From UBA4732 sp963823075 (GTDB taxonomy: Bacteria; Planctomycetota; Planctomycetia; Gemmatales; Gemmataceae), in assembly GCA_963823075.1 (NCBI GenBank), contig CAWGKE010000023.1, forward strand, positions 806,001-870,000: 64,000 nucleotides of DNA. The letters are read 5' to 3'. Shown piece by piece: positions 1 through 9,921 of the stretch. The position numbers and the translations under genes were made by a program. Below the pieces are notes generated by a model that saw nothing but the letters and a program-made list of their open reading frames with translations, did no database searches and was not told where the DNA came from. Numbering within the stretch: the first letter of the stretch is position 1; the number at the start of each line of letters is the position of its first letter.

Positions 1-872
1 AGCTTGTCGAGGAGTTTCCGGGTTTCCTTGGTGATCGGCGAGTCCGCAATGTCCTTGCCCCAGCCGCCGCCGTCCTTTGTCACGAAGACCAGGAAGGCGT
101 CGGCCTCGTCCCTGGGTTCCGGCAGCTTCGCCACGGCTGCACGCAGAGCAGCCGCAGTTTCCGGCCAAAGGGCGGCCCGGCGGGGTATGCCGGTCTTCGG
201 CCGCGGGAAGTCGATCCAGCCGCCTTCCAGGTCCAGGGCCGAAGTCGGCAGCGTCGATCAGCCGGAGGACTTCCTCCGCCGTGAACCGCTTCGGCCCCTG
301 CTTGGCCTTGTGCAAACGCAGCGTCTTTTTCGACGGCCGCTTGAAGCCCGGCCCGAACCGAACCGGCGCCGGAACCATTTCGGCGTCGTAGGCGAACTTG
401 AACAGGCAGCGGACGCACTGGATGACCTTGCCAAGCCGAAACGGTCCCCACTTCATCGCCAGCTTATTCCGCAGGGCGGCGAAGTCGTCTTGGTCCAGGT
501 CTGCGAGGAGCCGGCCCTTGCCGAAGCCGGACACCACCAAGTCGCTCGCCTCCTTGTAGTCCGCCTACGTCCGGGGCGACAGTTCGCCCCCGTCAACGAG
601 TTGCTGCTCGGCGTTGAGGAAGCGGTTCGCCAGGTCCTTGACCGTGATTCCCTCCGCGGCCTCGCGGGGCTTGCGGCCAGCGTGCAGGGCGTCCTTCTGT
701 TCCAGGTATTTCGCCAGGGCGGCGTCGGGGTCATCCCACGGCCCGAAGTAGTGCATCTTGCCGCGGATCTTCTTGGCCCAGACGCCGGCGGCGTGAGGAA
801 AGAGGGGAACTCGGTGCAAGGCTTGGCGGGTTTGCTTCGGGCGGGTTCGGCAGTAGAATGCTTATCGGACAT
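1..872 (-). pseudogene. Tyrosine recombinase (phage-type integrase) remnant, truncated by window edge
   Basis: Read on the minus strand from the ATG at 872, this is a degraded integrase of the kind abundant in Gemmata-like genomes. Recognisable pieces are a WAKKIRGKMHYFGPWDDPD N-terminal arm, a core-binding region (TVKDLANRFLNAEQQLVDGG) and, near 270-1, catalytic-domain text such as GWIDFPRPKTGIPRR. The frame breaks near 820, where the reading changes from TEFP to LFPHAAG. An in-frame TAG at about 563-565 replaces an expected Trp after SPRT. Around 255-270 the frame changes again and roughly 25-30 residues that should carry the first catalytic Arg are missing. It cannot encode an active recombinase. 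The gene continues past the left edge. It lies 5' of tRNA-Lys, a common integration target, but on the unusual side of it. Confidence 0.8.
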
Positions 873-1029
873 GGCAACGGCCTTCTCAGAACGGGTGTTG
901 CTGTGTTCACGGCCGACCCGCTCCGACGAGTCGGCCGCTTCCCCGATTGCAGCGGGTGTATACGCGGGTGTAAAGGAAAGAAGGAGAGCCGACGAGAATT
1001 GACGTAACATCAAGTAAGCGAATGCTTTG

Positions 1030-1102
<73 letters not shown>

Positions 1103-1612
1103 CTGGACCGAAAGGGAATGCCGGACGCAGGTTTGCGTTACACTTCTCGCGTGGGAAGGTGCGGCTCACGGAAGCAGATGCACCAGGCCAAGGAGCCAAT
1201 CCGGCTGGAGATATGACCTGCGTCTTGGCGCAACGGCCGGATCGGTCTGCCGGGATGGAGCGATGACGACCGATCCGCTCCAGGCGGCGCCGGTCGCACC
1301 GACGATTCACAAGGCGGAGCGGGAGTCTGGAGCGTCAGGCGCCGTGTTTCGCGGGGCGATGCTTGATTTGGCGGCGGCCGTGGACCGAAGACGAGCCGGA
1401 CAGGATGCAGTCGTGTGCGGATTGGACACCGATGCGAACCGGCGGTTGGCGTAGCAAATCGAATCGGCTGTCGGGCCGGCCATGCGGCCCGAGACGCCGC
1501 ACAGGAGCGCGGGCCAGATGGCTCTGCCGCTCCCCATCTATTCCGCATCCGCGATCCCCATAGAATGCTGATAGGAACCATCGTTTGCGAGAAGATCGCG
1601 GGGGATCGTGCC
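1103..1612. other. Intergenic region upstream of aceE
   Basis: About 510 bases separate the tRNA from the chosen aceE start. Open frames run through it on both strands, but they carry no recognisable protein motif, have poor start sites, and one runs across the tRNA. I see no convincing terminator, riboswitch or repeat here. It presumably holds the aceE promoter and leader. An upstream in-frame ATG at 1565 is an alternative aceE start. Confidence 0.5.
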
Positions 1613-4390
<2,778 letters not shown>

Positions 4391-4404
4391 AGCCGTCGAA
4401 AAAG

Positions 4405-4524
4405 ATTTCACCGCAGAGAACGCGGAGAGCGCAGAGAGAAGAAAAGAATTGGTTCCGAGACGTGCCGTTCTCTGAACACTGGTTTTTGTCTTCTCTGCGT
4501 TCTCTGCGTTCTCTGCGGTGAAAT
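4405..4524. repeat. Long imperfect inverted repeat between aceE and aceF
   Basis: Arms at 4405-4438 and 4491-4524 pair over about 34 bases with roughly three mismatches, flanking a 52-base interior. The arms are built from repeated CGCAGAGAA-like units and begin ATTTCACCGCAGAGAACGC. It ends just before the aceF ribosome-binding site (GGGAGG near 4527). It could form a large cruciform or a transcript hairpin that sets aceF expression relative to aceE. There is no U-tract, so a simple intrinsic terminator is unlikely. Confidence 0.8.
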
Positions 4525-4542
4525 TTGGGAGGAATGCGGGCG

Positions 4543-5835
4543 ATGGCCATCGAGATCAAGCTGCCGGCGCTGAAGGAAAACGTGGACGCGGTCGAGGTCA
4601 ACGCGGTGCGCTGCGCCCCGGCGACACCGTGGCCAAGGACCAGGTGATCCTCGAAGTGCAGGCCGACAAGACGGCGCTGGACGTGCCGTCGCCGGCGGCC
4701 GGCCGCGTCACCGACGTGCGCGTCAAGCCCGGCGACCAGATCAAGGTCGGCCAGGTCATCTGCCTCCTTGACGGCAGCGGCAACGGCGAGGCGACGAAAA
4801 CAGCCGCGCCGGCGAAGAAGGCGGAGCCGGCCGCCGCTCCCCAACCGCCGAAACAGGAAGCGCCCGCCAGGCCGCAGCCCGCCGCGGCGCCGACCAAGCC
4901 GGCCGCCCCCGTGGCCGCGCCCATCCCGGCGGTCAACCGCCTCACGCCGGCCGGCCCCTCCACGCGCCGCCTGGCCCGCGAACTCGGCATCGACCTGAAT
5001 CAGGTGCCCGGCAGCGGCCGGGCCGGCCGCGTCGTCGAGGAGGACGTGAAGGCGTACGTCCGCCAACTGGCCTCCGACGGGCCTGCGCCGGCCGTGGGCG
5101 GCGCCGGCGTGCAGGCGCCGCCGCTGCCCAACTTCGAGGAGTGGGGTCCCGTCGAGCGGCAGCCGATGCTGGCCGTGCGCAAGGCGACCGCCCGCCAGAT
5201 GAGCCTGGCCTGGAGCCTCGATCCCGCACGTCACGCAGCACGATCTGGCCGACATCACCGACCTGGATGCGTTCCGCAAAGCGCAGGAAGGCAAGGGGCC
5301 GAAGCTGACCGTGACGGCCTTCGCGCTGAAGGCCGTCGCCGTCGCGCTGCGCCAGTTCCCGAACTTCAACGCCACCCTCGACTCGGCCAACAACCAGCTG
5401 ATCCTCAAGCGCTACTATCACGTCGGCGTCGCGGTGGACACCGAGAACGGCCTGCTCGTGCCGGTGCTGCGCGACGTGGACCAGAAGAGCGTCGCCGAGC
5501 TGGCCGAGGAGCTGACGGCCACAGCCGACCGCGCCCGCCAGCGGAAGCTCGACGCGGCGGAGCTGAAGGGCGGCACGTTCACGATCACGAACCTCGGCGG
5601 CATCGGCGGCACCGGCTTCACGCCGATCGTGAACTACCCGGAGGTGGCCATCCTCGGCCTGTCGCGCGGCCGTCTGGAGCCGGTGGTGCGCGACGGCCAG
5701 ATCACGCCGCGTCTGATGCTGCCGCTGTCGCTGTCCTACGACCACCGCGTCATCGACGGCGCCGCGGCGGCCCGCTTCACGCGCCGGGTGGCGGAGATGC
5801 TGGAGAATCCGCTGCTGATGCTGCTGCACGCATAA
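4543..5835 (+). CDS. aceF: Pyruvate dehydrogenase E2, dihydrolipoamide acetyltransferase (two frameshifts)
   Basis: Transfers acetyl groups from lipoamide to CoA and forms the core of the complex. From the ATG at 4543 the product begins MAIEIKLPALKENVDAVEV. One base appears missing near 4608, after which the lipoyl domain continues with the swinging-arm lysine in EVQADKTALDVPSP. Then come an Ala/Pro-rich linker, an E1/E3-binding domain (PSTRRLARELGIDLNQVPGSG), and the catalytic domain. A second indel near 5220 (one extra base before ATCCCGCAC) restores the original frame. The C-terminus has the acyltransferase signature HRVIDGAAAARF and ends LLMLLHA. The two indels compensate, so a sequencing or assembly artefact is more likely than a pseudogene. 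A single lipoyl domain is visible. Confidence 0.85.
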
Positions 5836-5965
5836 CGGAGGGCGTTTAGGCACGATCCGGAGGAGAGCGTCCTCTCGATCAGGGCATCGACTGTCCGTCG
5901 GGAAAATGGGCTGCGGCAACAGGTGTTTGCTTGCAGGGTGGAGGAAATCGGGTAGCATTACCACC

Positions 5966-5993
5966 CGTGGCGATGCAGAATCAGTGGTTCGGC
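5966..5993 (+). repeat. attC-like right half-site (cassette boundary candidate 1)
   Basis: A 28-base segment ending in TGGTTCGGC. It matches 7591-7618 at 26 of 28 positions although the flanking sequences are unrelated. Its end, GTTCGGC, resembles an integron R' core (consensus GTTRRRY) with one deviation. The next gene starts about 45 bases later. No left partner was found between aceF and this site. Confidence 0.4.
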
Positions 5994-6038
5994 GACATCG
6001 GCATTCAATGGATAGCTATCCCGCCCCGGAGTATACAG

Positions 6039-6747
6039 ATGTGGTCTACTCTGAACGAGGTTGTGGGCTTCCTATCCGGACTCGTCGGTCTGATTTCCGC
6101 AGCGTATGGCTTTTACGTCTTTATGACGAAAAAAGTAAAGAGGGCACACCCAAAGAATCCCAGCGCCGCTGCCTCAAAGATGGGTGCCGTTCAGACAATC
6201 GCCTTCGACTGCGCTTCGTGCGGACAGCGCCTTTGGACAAAGGAACAGATGATCGGGCGGAGGGTTAAATGCCGAAGCTGCAGCACGAGTTGACCGTTCC
6301 TGCGAGGAATGCCTTGGCCGAACCCGATCCAACGAGACCAGAGTTAGGGCAAGCGGCAGCGATGGTTGCGATGCCAGCCGTTTCGTTGCTGGCCGTCGGT
6401 GGTATCGGATGCTTCTTGAGTTTCATAGGGGTCTGTTCTGGTCTTTTCATGTCCTCAATGGATTTAGATAATATGGCAAAGATGCCCGGCGCGTATCGAG
6501 CGCCTCGGATATGAGGAAGATGGAGCTGTTCAGCGCGACAATATATGCAGGAGTCGGCTTGGCCAGCCTCATCCAAGTGTTCGGCGCTCTTGCCATGAGT
6601 CGACTTCGCGCCTACCCTTTTGCTGTGCTTGGGTGCTTGGCCGCCATGTGCAATCTGGTGTGTTGCTTTGCCGGGTTGCCGATTGGGATCTGGTGCCTGT
6701 TCGTGCTGCACAGCCCGGAAGTGCGGGCGGCTTTCAATAGCACTTGA
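6039..6747 (+). CDS. Zinc-ribbon membrane protein of planctomycete type (two frameshifts)
   Basis: Three consecutive open pieces read as one protein. The first (from ATG 6039) has a hydrophobic segment (VVGFLSGLVGLISAAYGFYVF) and then a zinc ribbon (FDCASCGQRLWTKEQMIGRR, followed by VKCRSC). The frame changes near 6285. The second piece has a membrane segment (MPAVSLLAVGGIGCFLSF). The frame changes again near 6510, and the last piece ends CFAGLPIGIWCLFVLHSPEV, which is the C-terminal signature I associate with planctomycete zinc-ribbon membrane proteins. Function is unknown. Either the gene is decayed or it carries two sequence errors. It is the first gene of the island that splits aceF from lpd and lies just after an attC-like half-site. 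Confidence 0.55.
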
Positions 6748-6758
6748 TAGAAGCATAG

Positions 6759-6816
6759 GACGGGAAAGGGGAAGGGCACATTTGCTGGATCAAATGTGCC
6801 CTTCCCCTTTCCCGTC
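6759..6816. repeat. Perfect palindrome of the GGGCACATTT repeat family
   Basis: Arms of 26 bases (6759-6784 and 6791-6816) are perfectly complementary around the 6-base loop CTGGAT. The arm contains GGGAAGGGGAAGGGCACATTT-like text. Shorter single-arm relatives lie at 8005-8021 and 9699-9730, all inside the 5.9-11.4 kb island. It sits 12 bases after a stop codon, so it may also act as a terminator hairpin. Its dispersed copies suggest a REP-like element. Confidence 0.85.
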
Positions 6817-6896
6817 TCCGGCCCAAGCGCGCTTCCACGCCGATTCCTACAATGGGGATGGGTGCATACCTTCTCTCGCCAGGTGGGAGAACAACC

Positions 6897-7172
6897 ATGA
6901 TCGGACGCCAACCGCGTTACAGCAAAGAAGAGCATGCCCGTCGCGGCACAGCCCTTTACGAGCAGCGCATGCGCCCCCAGGTGGAGGCCGGCAATGACGG
7001 CAAGGTGGTGGCCCTTGACGTGGACACGGGGGCCTTCAAGATGGCCGACGATACCTTGACCGCCTCCCAACGCTTGTTGGCGCGCCAGCCCGCTGCGCAG
7101 ATCTGGTGCGTCCGCGTCGGCCGCCCGGCCGTCCATCGCTTCGGCCCCCGCGTGCGGGCGGTGCGGACATGA
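6897..7172 (+). CDS. Small conserved protein partnered with a clan AA protease
   Basis: A 91-residue protein starting MIGRQPRYSKEEHARRG, with an AGGTGGGAGA purine stretch just upstream of the ATG at 6897. Phrases such as GKVVALDVDTGAFKM, LLARQPAAQIWCVRVG and VHRFG match my recollection of a small family commonly encoded directly before retropepsin-like proteins in cyanobacteria and planctomycetes. Its stop overlaps the next start (ATGA at 7169-7172), so the two are probably translationally coupled. The pair behaves like a mobile two-gene module and may be toxin-antitoxin-like, but this is inference; no biochemical role is known to me. Confidence 0.7.
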   Translation: MIGRQPRYSKEEHARRGTALYEQRMRPQVEAGNDGKVVALDVDTGAFKMADDTLTASQRLLARQPAAQIWCVRVGRPAVHRFGPRVRAVRT

Positions 7173-7540
7173 TGACGGGCGTCGTCAACGCGGACTTGGA
7201 GCCGTTGCTCCGGTTGACCGTCCGCGACGCCGGTGGTCAGCCGCATGAAGTGGAACTGGTCATCGACACAGGTTTCAACGGCTTCCTGACGCTGCCGCCC
7301 GCGCTTGTCGCCGCGCTGGGGCTGCCGTGGCTGTGCCGCCAGCAGGGGCAGCTGGCCGACGGGAGCATCCTGGTATTTGACGTCTATGTGGCGACGGTGG
7401 ATTGGCACGGCCAGCCGCGGAGCGTGGAAGTCGAGGCCGCCGATGCCCAGCCGCTCCTCGGAATGGCCTTGCTGCAAGGCTCCGAGTTGCGAATCGAGGT
7501 TGTCCCCGCCGGCCCGGTGACCATCACGAGACTGCCCTGA
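7169..7540 (+). CDS. Clan AA retropepsin-like aspartic protease
   Basis: A 123-residue protein with the aspartyl-protease half-site VIDTGFNGFLTLP (catalytic Asp in DTG) near residues 32-44 and a second hydrophobic-hydrophobic-Gly motif (PLLGMALL) near residue 97. One such chain forms half of a pepsin-like active site, so it should act as a homodimer. The start at 7169 overlaps the preceding stop by 4 bases, indicating coupling. The substrate is unknown; members are often found paired with the small protein encoded upstream. Its stop is 24 bases before an attC-like site at 7564-7618. Confidence 0.8.
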   Translation: MMTGVVNADLEPLLRLTVRDAGGQPHEVELVIDTGFNGFLTLPPALVAALGLPWLCRQQGQLADGSILVFDVYVATVDWHGQPRSVEVEAADAQPLLGMALLQGSELRIEVVPAGPVTITRLP

Positions 7541-7563
7541 GCGCGTCAAGAGGGTGAGACAAG

Positions 7564-7618
7564 GCCGAATCCGTCTCTGCCGCGAATCGGCGTGGCGACG
7601 CAGAATCACTGGTTCGGC
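7564..7618 (+). repeat. attC-like site (cassette boundary candidate 2)
   Basis: The sequence runs from GCCGAAT (7564) to GTTCGGC (7612-7618). Its right 28 bases repeat 5966-5993 with two mismatches. It lies between a stop codon (7540) and the next ATG (7632). Internal complementarity beyond the end boxes is weak, so the assignment rests mainly on recurrence and position. Confidence 0.35.
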
Positions 7619-7631
7619 AGTTGAGGTTTTC

Positions 7632-7955
7632 ATGGAACCAAACTGGGTCGATGGCAAGAATCTAGGCGCCTTCATCATCACGGAGGTTCCTGGCGGCAAG
7701 GATGAGTATGGCGCGGTCGAGGGCATCGCGCGTTGGGATGGCAACAGCTTGTCAATTGTCGATCCTCTCGGAAAACAACCACCGTTCCCAATCCCAGCAC
7801 AAGCCCATAACCGTATTAAATTAGTCGATGAGAGAATGCGCAAGGTATTCGAGACGGCGGAGTATTACGTCCCGCTGCTCATGAAGCCGTTGTCAGAAAA
7901 CGCCGATCAAACTGGCCTGGCGAAGAGTGGGTGGTCTTGGCCAACGGGCGGCTGA
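7632..7955 (+). CDS. Hypothetical protein, cassette-borne
   Basis: A 107-residue protein beginning MEPNWVDGKNLGAFIITEVPGG. I do not recognise the family. It looks like a soluble alpha/beta protein with no signal peptide or membrane segment, and has phrases WDGNSLSIVDPLG and AHNRIKLVDERMRKVFETAEYYV. It starts 14 bases after an attC-like boundary and stops 12 bases before another attC-like half-site, the arrangement expected of an integron gene cassette. Codon use is less GC-rich than in the flanking housekeeping genes, which fits acquisition. Confidence 0.5.
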   Translation: MEPNWVDGKNLGAFIITEVPGGKDEYGAVEGIARWDGNSLSIVDPLGKQPPFPIPAQAHNRIKLVDERMRKVFETAEYYVPLLMKPLSENADQTGLAKSGWSWPTGG

Positions 7956-7966
7956 AGGCTCACGCC

Positions 7967-7996
7967 GCCGAACCAGGCGCTGCACCTGACGGCGGG
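7967..7996 (+). repeat. attC-like left half-site (cassette boundary candidate 3)
   Basis: GCCGAACCAGGCGCTGCACC followed by TGACGGCGGG lies 12 bases after a stop codon. The matching right half is absent: sequence passes directly into a copy of the GGGGACGGGCACATTTA repeat, as if the site had been interrupted. The same GCCGAACCAG box starts the site at 8923, and its reverse complement ends the sites at 5993 and 7618. Confidence 0.4.
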
Positions 7997-8004
7997 CGGA
8001 AAAA

Positions 8005-8021
8005 GGGGACGGGCACATTTA
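8005..8021 (+). repeat. GGGGACGGGCACATTTA repeat copy
   Basis: A 17-base exact copy of the motif that also occurs at 9714-9730 and, in variant form, in both arms of the palindrome at 6759-6816. Here it abuts an attC-like left half and precedes the truncated hicA remnant, marking a rearrangement junction. Confidence 0.7.
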
Positions 8022-8104
8022 GAGAAAAGCGAGCGCAAAAGGGAACATCGCAAAATCGGTTCGTTTCGTTTTATGACAATTAGGATAAACAGACTCATAT
8101 TTCC

Positions 8105-8220
8105 TCGAAGCACGCGGTCAAGAAAGGGCGCGTCACCGTGTCCGGTCAGGCGAATGTTGACGCGCCGACCAAGACCCTAAAGAGCATCTGGAAACAGGCG
8201 CAATTGCCGGAGGTGGAAAG
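8105..8220 (+). pseudogene. hicA remnant (C-terminal half only)
   Basis: Reading tcg at 8105 gives SKHAVKKGRVTVSGQANV and then TKTLKSIWKQAQLPEVE. This is the C-terminal half of a HicA toxin (the KHP..KGRVTV...TL.SI.KQA pattern of the double-stranded-RNA-binding-like fold). The N-terminal half, including the catalytic-His segment, is missing. The expected stop after PEVE is also lost, because TGA at this point in the second copy is AGA here. It runs straight into the hicB remnant at 8221. Confidence 0.65.
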
Positions 8221-8342
8221 ATGCGTCACGCCATCGTCATCGAAAAAGGCCCCACGAGCTATGGCGCTTATGTCCCCGATCTGCCCGGTTGCGTCGCCGT
8301 GGGCAAAACCGCCGCGGAGGTCAGGAAGTTAATCGCCGAGGC
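8176..8342 (+). repeat. 167-bp direct repeat, copy 1 (hicA tail plus hicB head)
   Basis: Bases 8176-8342 match 9755-9921 with about six substitutions and no indels. The unit covers the last 15 codons of hicA and the first 41 of hicB. Sequences on both sides diverge abruptly, so it is a recent segmental duplication with sharp ends. Confidence 0.9.
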
Positions 8343-8454
8343 CCCGGCGGCTGAGCGTGATGTTCGACGACAGGAGGGCTTGCGGATCGCTGCGGCCCAT
8401 TGCGGCTTGTTCGGCCGACAGATACCCTATCTTGGGAGATGCTGGTCTCGGTAA
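8221..8454 (+). pseudogene. Truncated HicB antitoxin copy 1
   Basis: Starts MRHAIVIEKGPTSYGAYVPD and continues LPGCVAVGKTAAEVRKLIAEA, the partial-RNase-H fold of HicB. At the end of the 167-bp repeat (8342) the homology stops, and the remaining 36 codons are unrelated. The normal continuation (a helix with HxEGLREDGLPIPEP) is absent here but present in copy 2 at 9797. Such a product is unlikely to bind a toxin or DNA normally. Confidence 0.7.
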
Positions 8455-8470
8455 GTCTCACGGAGGCCCT

Positions 8471-8686
8471 ATGAGCCGCGAGTTCAGTGTGGTCATCGAG
8501 CGCGACGAGGAGGGCTACTATGTCGCCTCCGTTCCCGCGCTGCCGGGTTGCCATACCCAGGCCCGTTCGCTCGACGAACTGATAGACCGGGTGCGGGAGG
8601 CGATCGCCTTGTGCCTGGAGGTGAAGGCCGAGGAGGCCGGCGGACTGGAGTTCGTCGGCGTCCAGCGCGTGAGTGTTCCCGCATGA
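8471..8686 (+). CDS. hicB: HicB-family antitoxin (type II TA)
   Basis: A 71-residue protein: MSREFSVVIERDEEGYYVAS, then VPALPGCHTQARSLDELIDR. This is the compact HicB fold with the LPGCHTQ signature. HicB proteins block the HicA mRNA interferase and often repress their own operon. A GGAGG lies just upstream of the ATG at 8471. Its TGA overlaps the start of hicA by 4 bases (ATGA), so translation is coupled. The antitoxin-first order is the reverse of the canonical hicA-hicB. No separate DNA-binding domain is visible in this short form. This is the intact module of the cluster. Confidence 0.88.
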   Translation: MSREFSVVIERDEEGYYVASVPALPGCHTQARSLDELIDRVREAIALCLEVKAEEAGGLEFVGVQRVSVPA

Positions 8687-8913
8687 GCGGCAAGCTACCA
8701 GCGTTGACCGGGGCGGATGTGATCCGAGCGCTGGAGCGCGGCGGGTTTGCCGTGGTGCGGATTCGCAGCAGTCATCACTTCCTGCGGCACGCGGATGGAC
8801 GCACGACCGTGGTTCCCGTACACGCGGGCGAGACGATTGGACCGGGGCTGATGAGCAAGATCCTCCGGGACAGCGGGCCGGATCGGGAGCAGTTCCGGGT
8901 ACTGTTGGGTTGA
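8683..8913 (+). CDS. hicA: HicA-family toxin, mRNA interferase (type II TA)
   Basis: A 76-residue protein starting MSGKLPALTGADVIRALERG. It has the family's VVRIRSSHHFLRH segment containing the catalytic His, then TTVVPVHAGETIGPGLMSKI. HicA cleaves mRNA during translation and is neutralised by HicB. The frame appears intact and overlaps hicB by 4 bases. It ends 10 bases before an attC-like site at 8923-9001. Toxin-antitoxin pairs are common stabilising cargo in chromosomal integron arrays, which fits this setting. Confidence 0.88.
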   Translation: MSGKLPALTGADVIRALERGGFAVVRIRSSHHFLRHADGRTTVVPVHAGETIGPGLMSKILRDSGPDREQFRVLLG

Positions 8914-8922
8914 GCGTGTCGC

Positions 8923-9001
8923 GCCGAACCAGCCGCTGCCGTTAGGCTTTCCGTGGCGTTCTGTCGCTCCGCGGCCCCGGCTGCTGAGCGCGGCGTTCGG
9001 C
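8923..9001 (+). repeat. attC-like site (cassette boundary candidate 4), most complete
   Basis: Begins GCCGAAC (8923-8929) and ends GTTCGGC (8995-9001), perfect complements, with further partial pairing inside (CAGCCGCTGCC against GGCTGCTGAGCGCGG) and an internal GTTAGGC at 8941-8947. It lies 10 bases after the hicA stop and 37 bases before the next start codon. Length, end boxes and imperfect dyad resemble an integron attC site, but the core box deviates from GTTRRRY at one position. Confidence 0.5.
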
Positions 9002-9038
9002 GGCCGAAGGGCGCACGCTGGGCACGCAGGAGTCGAAC

Positions 9039-9731
9039 ATGACGACCAAGGTTCGCGTGGAGGGCTTTACCATTTCCTTGGACGGGTTCGGGGCAGGTAC
9101 GGACCAAGGACTGGACAACCCCCTCGGAGTTGGCGGGTTGGAGTTGCATGGTTGGCTCATCGGCACTCGCACATTCCAGAAGGCGTTGTTCGGCAACGAC
9201 GGCGGATCAACTGGGACCGACGACGACTTCGCCGCTCGAGGCTTCCAGAACATCGGCGCCTGGGTCATGGGTCGAAATATGTTCGGCCCTATTCGCGGCC
9301 CTTGGCCGGACGAATCGTGGAAAGGATGGTGGGGCGACACTCCGCCTTACCATTGTCCCGTGTTCGTCCTCACTCGCCACCCACGCGAACCGGTTGAAAT
9401 GAAGGGCGGCACGGTCTTCCATTTTGTAACCGAAGGCCTACCGGAAGCGCTCCAACGTGCCCGTGCGGCCGCTTGCGGCCAGGATGTCCGGGTGGGCGGA
9501 GGGGTGGCCACCATCCAACAGTGTTTATCGGCGGGCCTGATCGACGAGATGCACTTGGCGATCTCGCCCGTTCTGCTCGGCGCCGGGGAGCGGCTGTTCG
9601 CTGGGGTAGACATGGTCAGGCTGGGCTACGAATGTGCCGAGCATGTGAGTACGCCGAGCGCCTTGCACGTCGTCTTCCGGAAGAAGGTGCCCATGCAGGG
9701 ACGGGAAAGGAAAGGGGACGGGCACATTTAG
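9039..9731 (+). CDS. Dihydrofolate reductase / RibD C-terminal-like reductase
   Basis: A 230-residue protein of the RibD_C/DHFR-like family: TTKVRVEGFTISLDGFGAG at the start, GRNMFGP in the middle, then VFVLTRHPREPV, VRVGGGVATIQQ (nucleotide-binding loop) and DEMHLAISPVLLGAGERLF. Members are NADPH-dependent reductases, mostly of unknown substrate; this is not a typical folate-pathway DHFR. Homology ends at about VFRKKV. The last residues (GRERKGDGHI and the stop) are encoded by a copy of the GGGGACGGGCACATTTA repeat, so a repeat insertion appears to have replaced the native 3' end. It starts 37 bases after an attC-like boundary. Confidence 0.8.
   Translation: MTTKVRVEGFTISLDGFGAGTDQGLDNPLGVGGLELHGWLIGTRTFQKALFGNDGGSTGTDDDFAARGFQNIGAWVMGRNMFGPIRGPWPDESWKGWWGDTPPYHCPVFVLTRHPREPVEMKGGTVFHFVTEGLPEALQRARAAACGQDVRVGGGVATIQQCLSAGLIDEMHLAISPVLLGAGERLFAGVDMVRLGYECAEHVSTPSALHVVFRKKVPMQGRERKGDGHI
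9699..9730 (+). repeat. GGGACGGGAAAGG...GGGCACATTTA repeat inside the 3' end of a gene
   Basis: A longer single-arm copy of the family seen at 6759-6816 and 8005-8021. It supplies the final codons and the TAG stop region of the DHFR-like gene. The 167-bp hicAB duplication begins 24 bases later, at 9755. Confidence 0.75.
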
Positions 9732-9754
9732 GGGAAGAAGGGAAAAGGCGACCT

Positions 9755-9921
9755 CCTAAAGAGCATCCGGAAACAGGCGCAATTGCCGGAGGTGGAATGA
9801 TGCGTTACGCCATCGTCATCGAAAAAGGCCCCACCAGCTACGGCGCCTATGTCCCCGATCTGCCCGGTTGCGTCGCCGTGGGCAAAACCGCCGCGGAGGT
9901 CAGGAAGTTAATCGCCGAGGC
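9755..9921 (+). repeat. 167-bp direct repeat, copy 2 (hicA tail plus hicB head)
   Basis: Partner of 8176-8342. In this copy the hicA tail ends LPEVE followed by a proper TGA overlapping the hicB ATG (GGAATGATG at 9795-9803), which shows the original overlapping hicA-hicB arrangement. Upstream, only about 15 codons of hicA remain. Confidence 0.9.

Noticed and set aside
1..872. The integrase as the IntI of an integron
   Set aside because: Readable parts match Gemmata-type phage integrases and not IntI. It is broken, lies on the other side of aceE-aceF from the cassette-like island, and no IntI-specific insert is seen.
4405..4524. The aceE-aceF inverted repeat as a riboswitch or intrinsic terminator
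   Set aside because: It is a simple repetitive dyad without a conserved aptamer-like core or T-tract, and aceF must be expressed with aceE.
8138..8332. ORF starting MSGQANVDAPTK as a new small protein
   Set aside because: Its beginning is the C-terminal half of HicA read from an internal GTG/ATG-like codon; the rest is out of frame with hicB.
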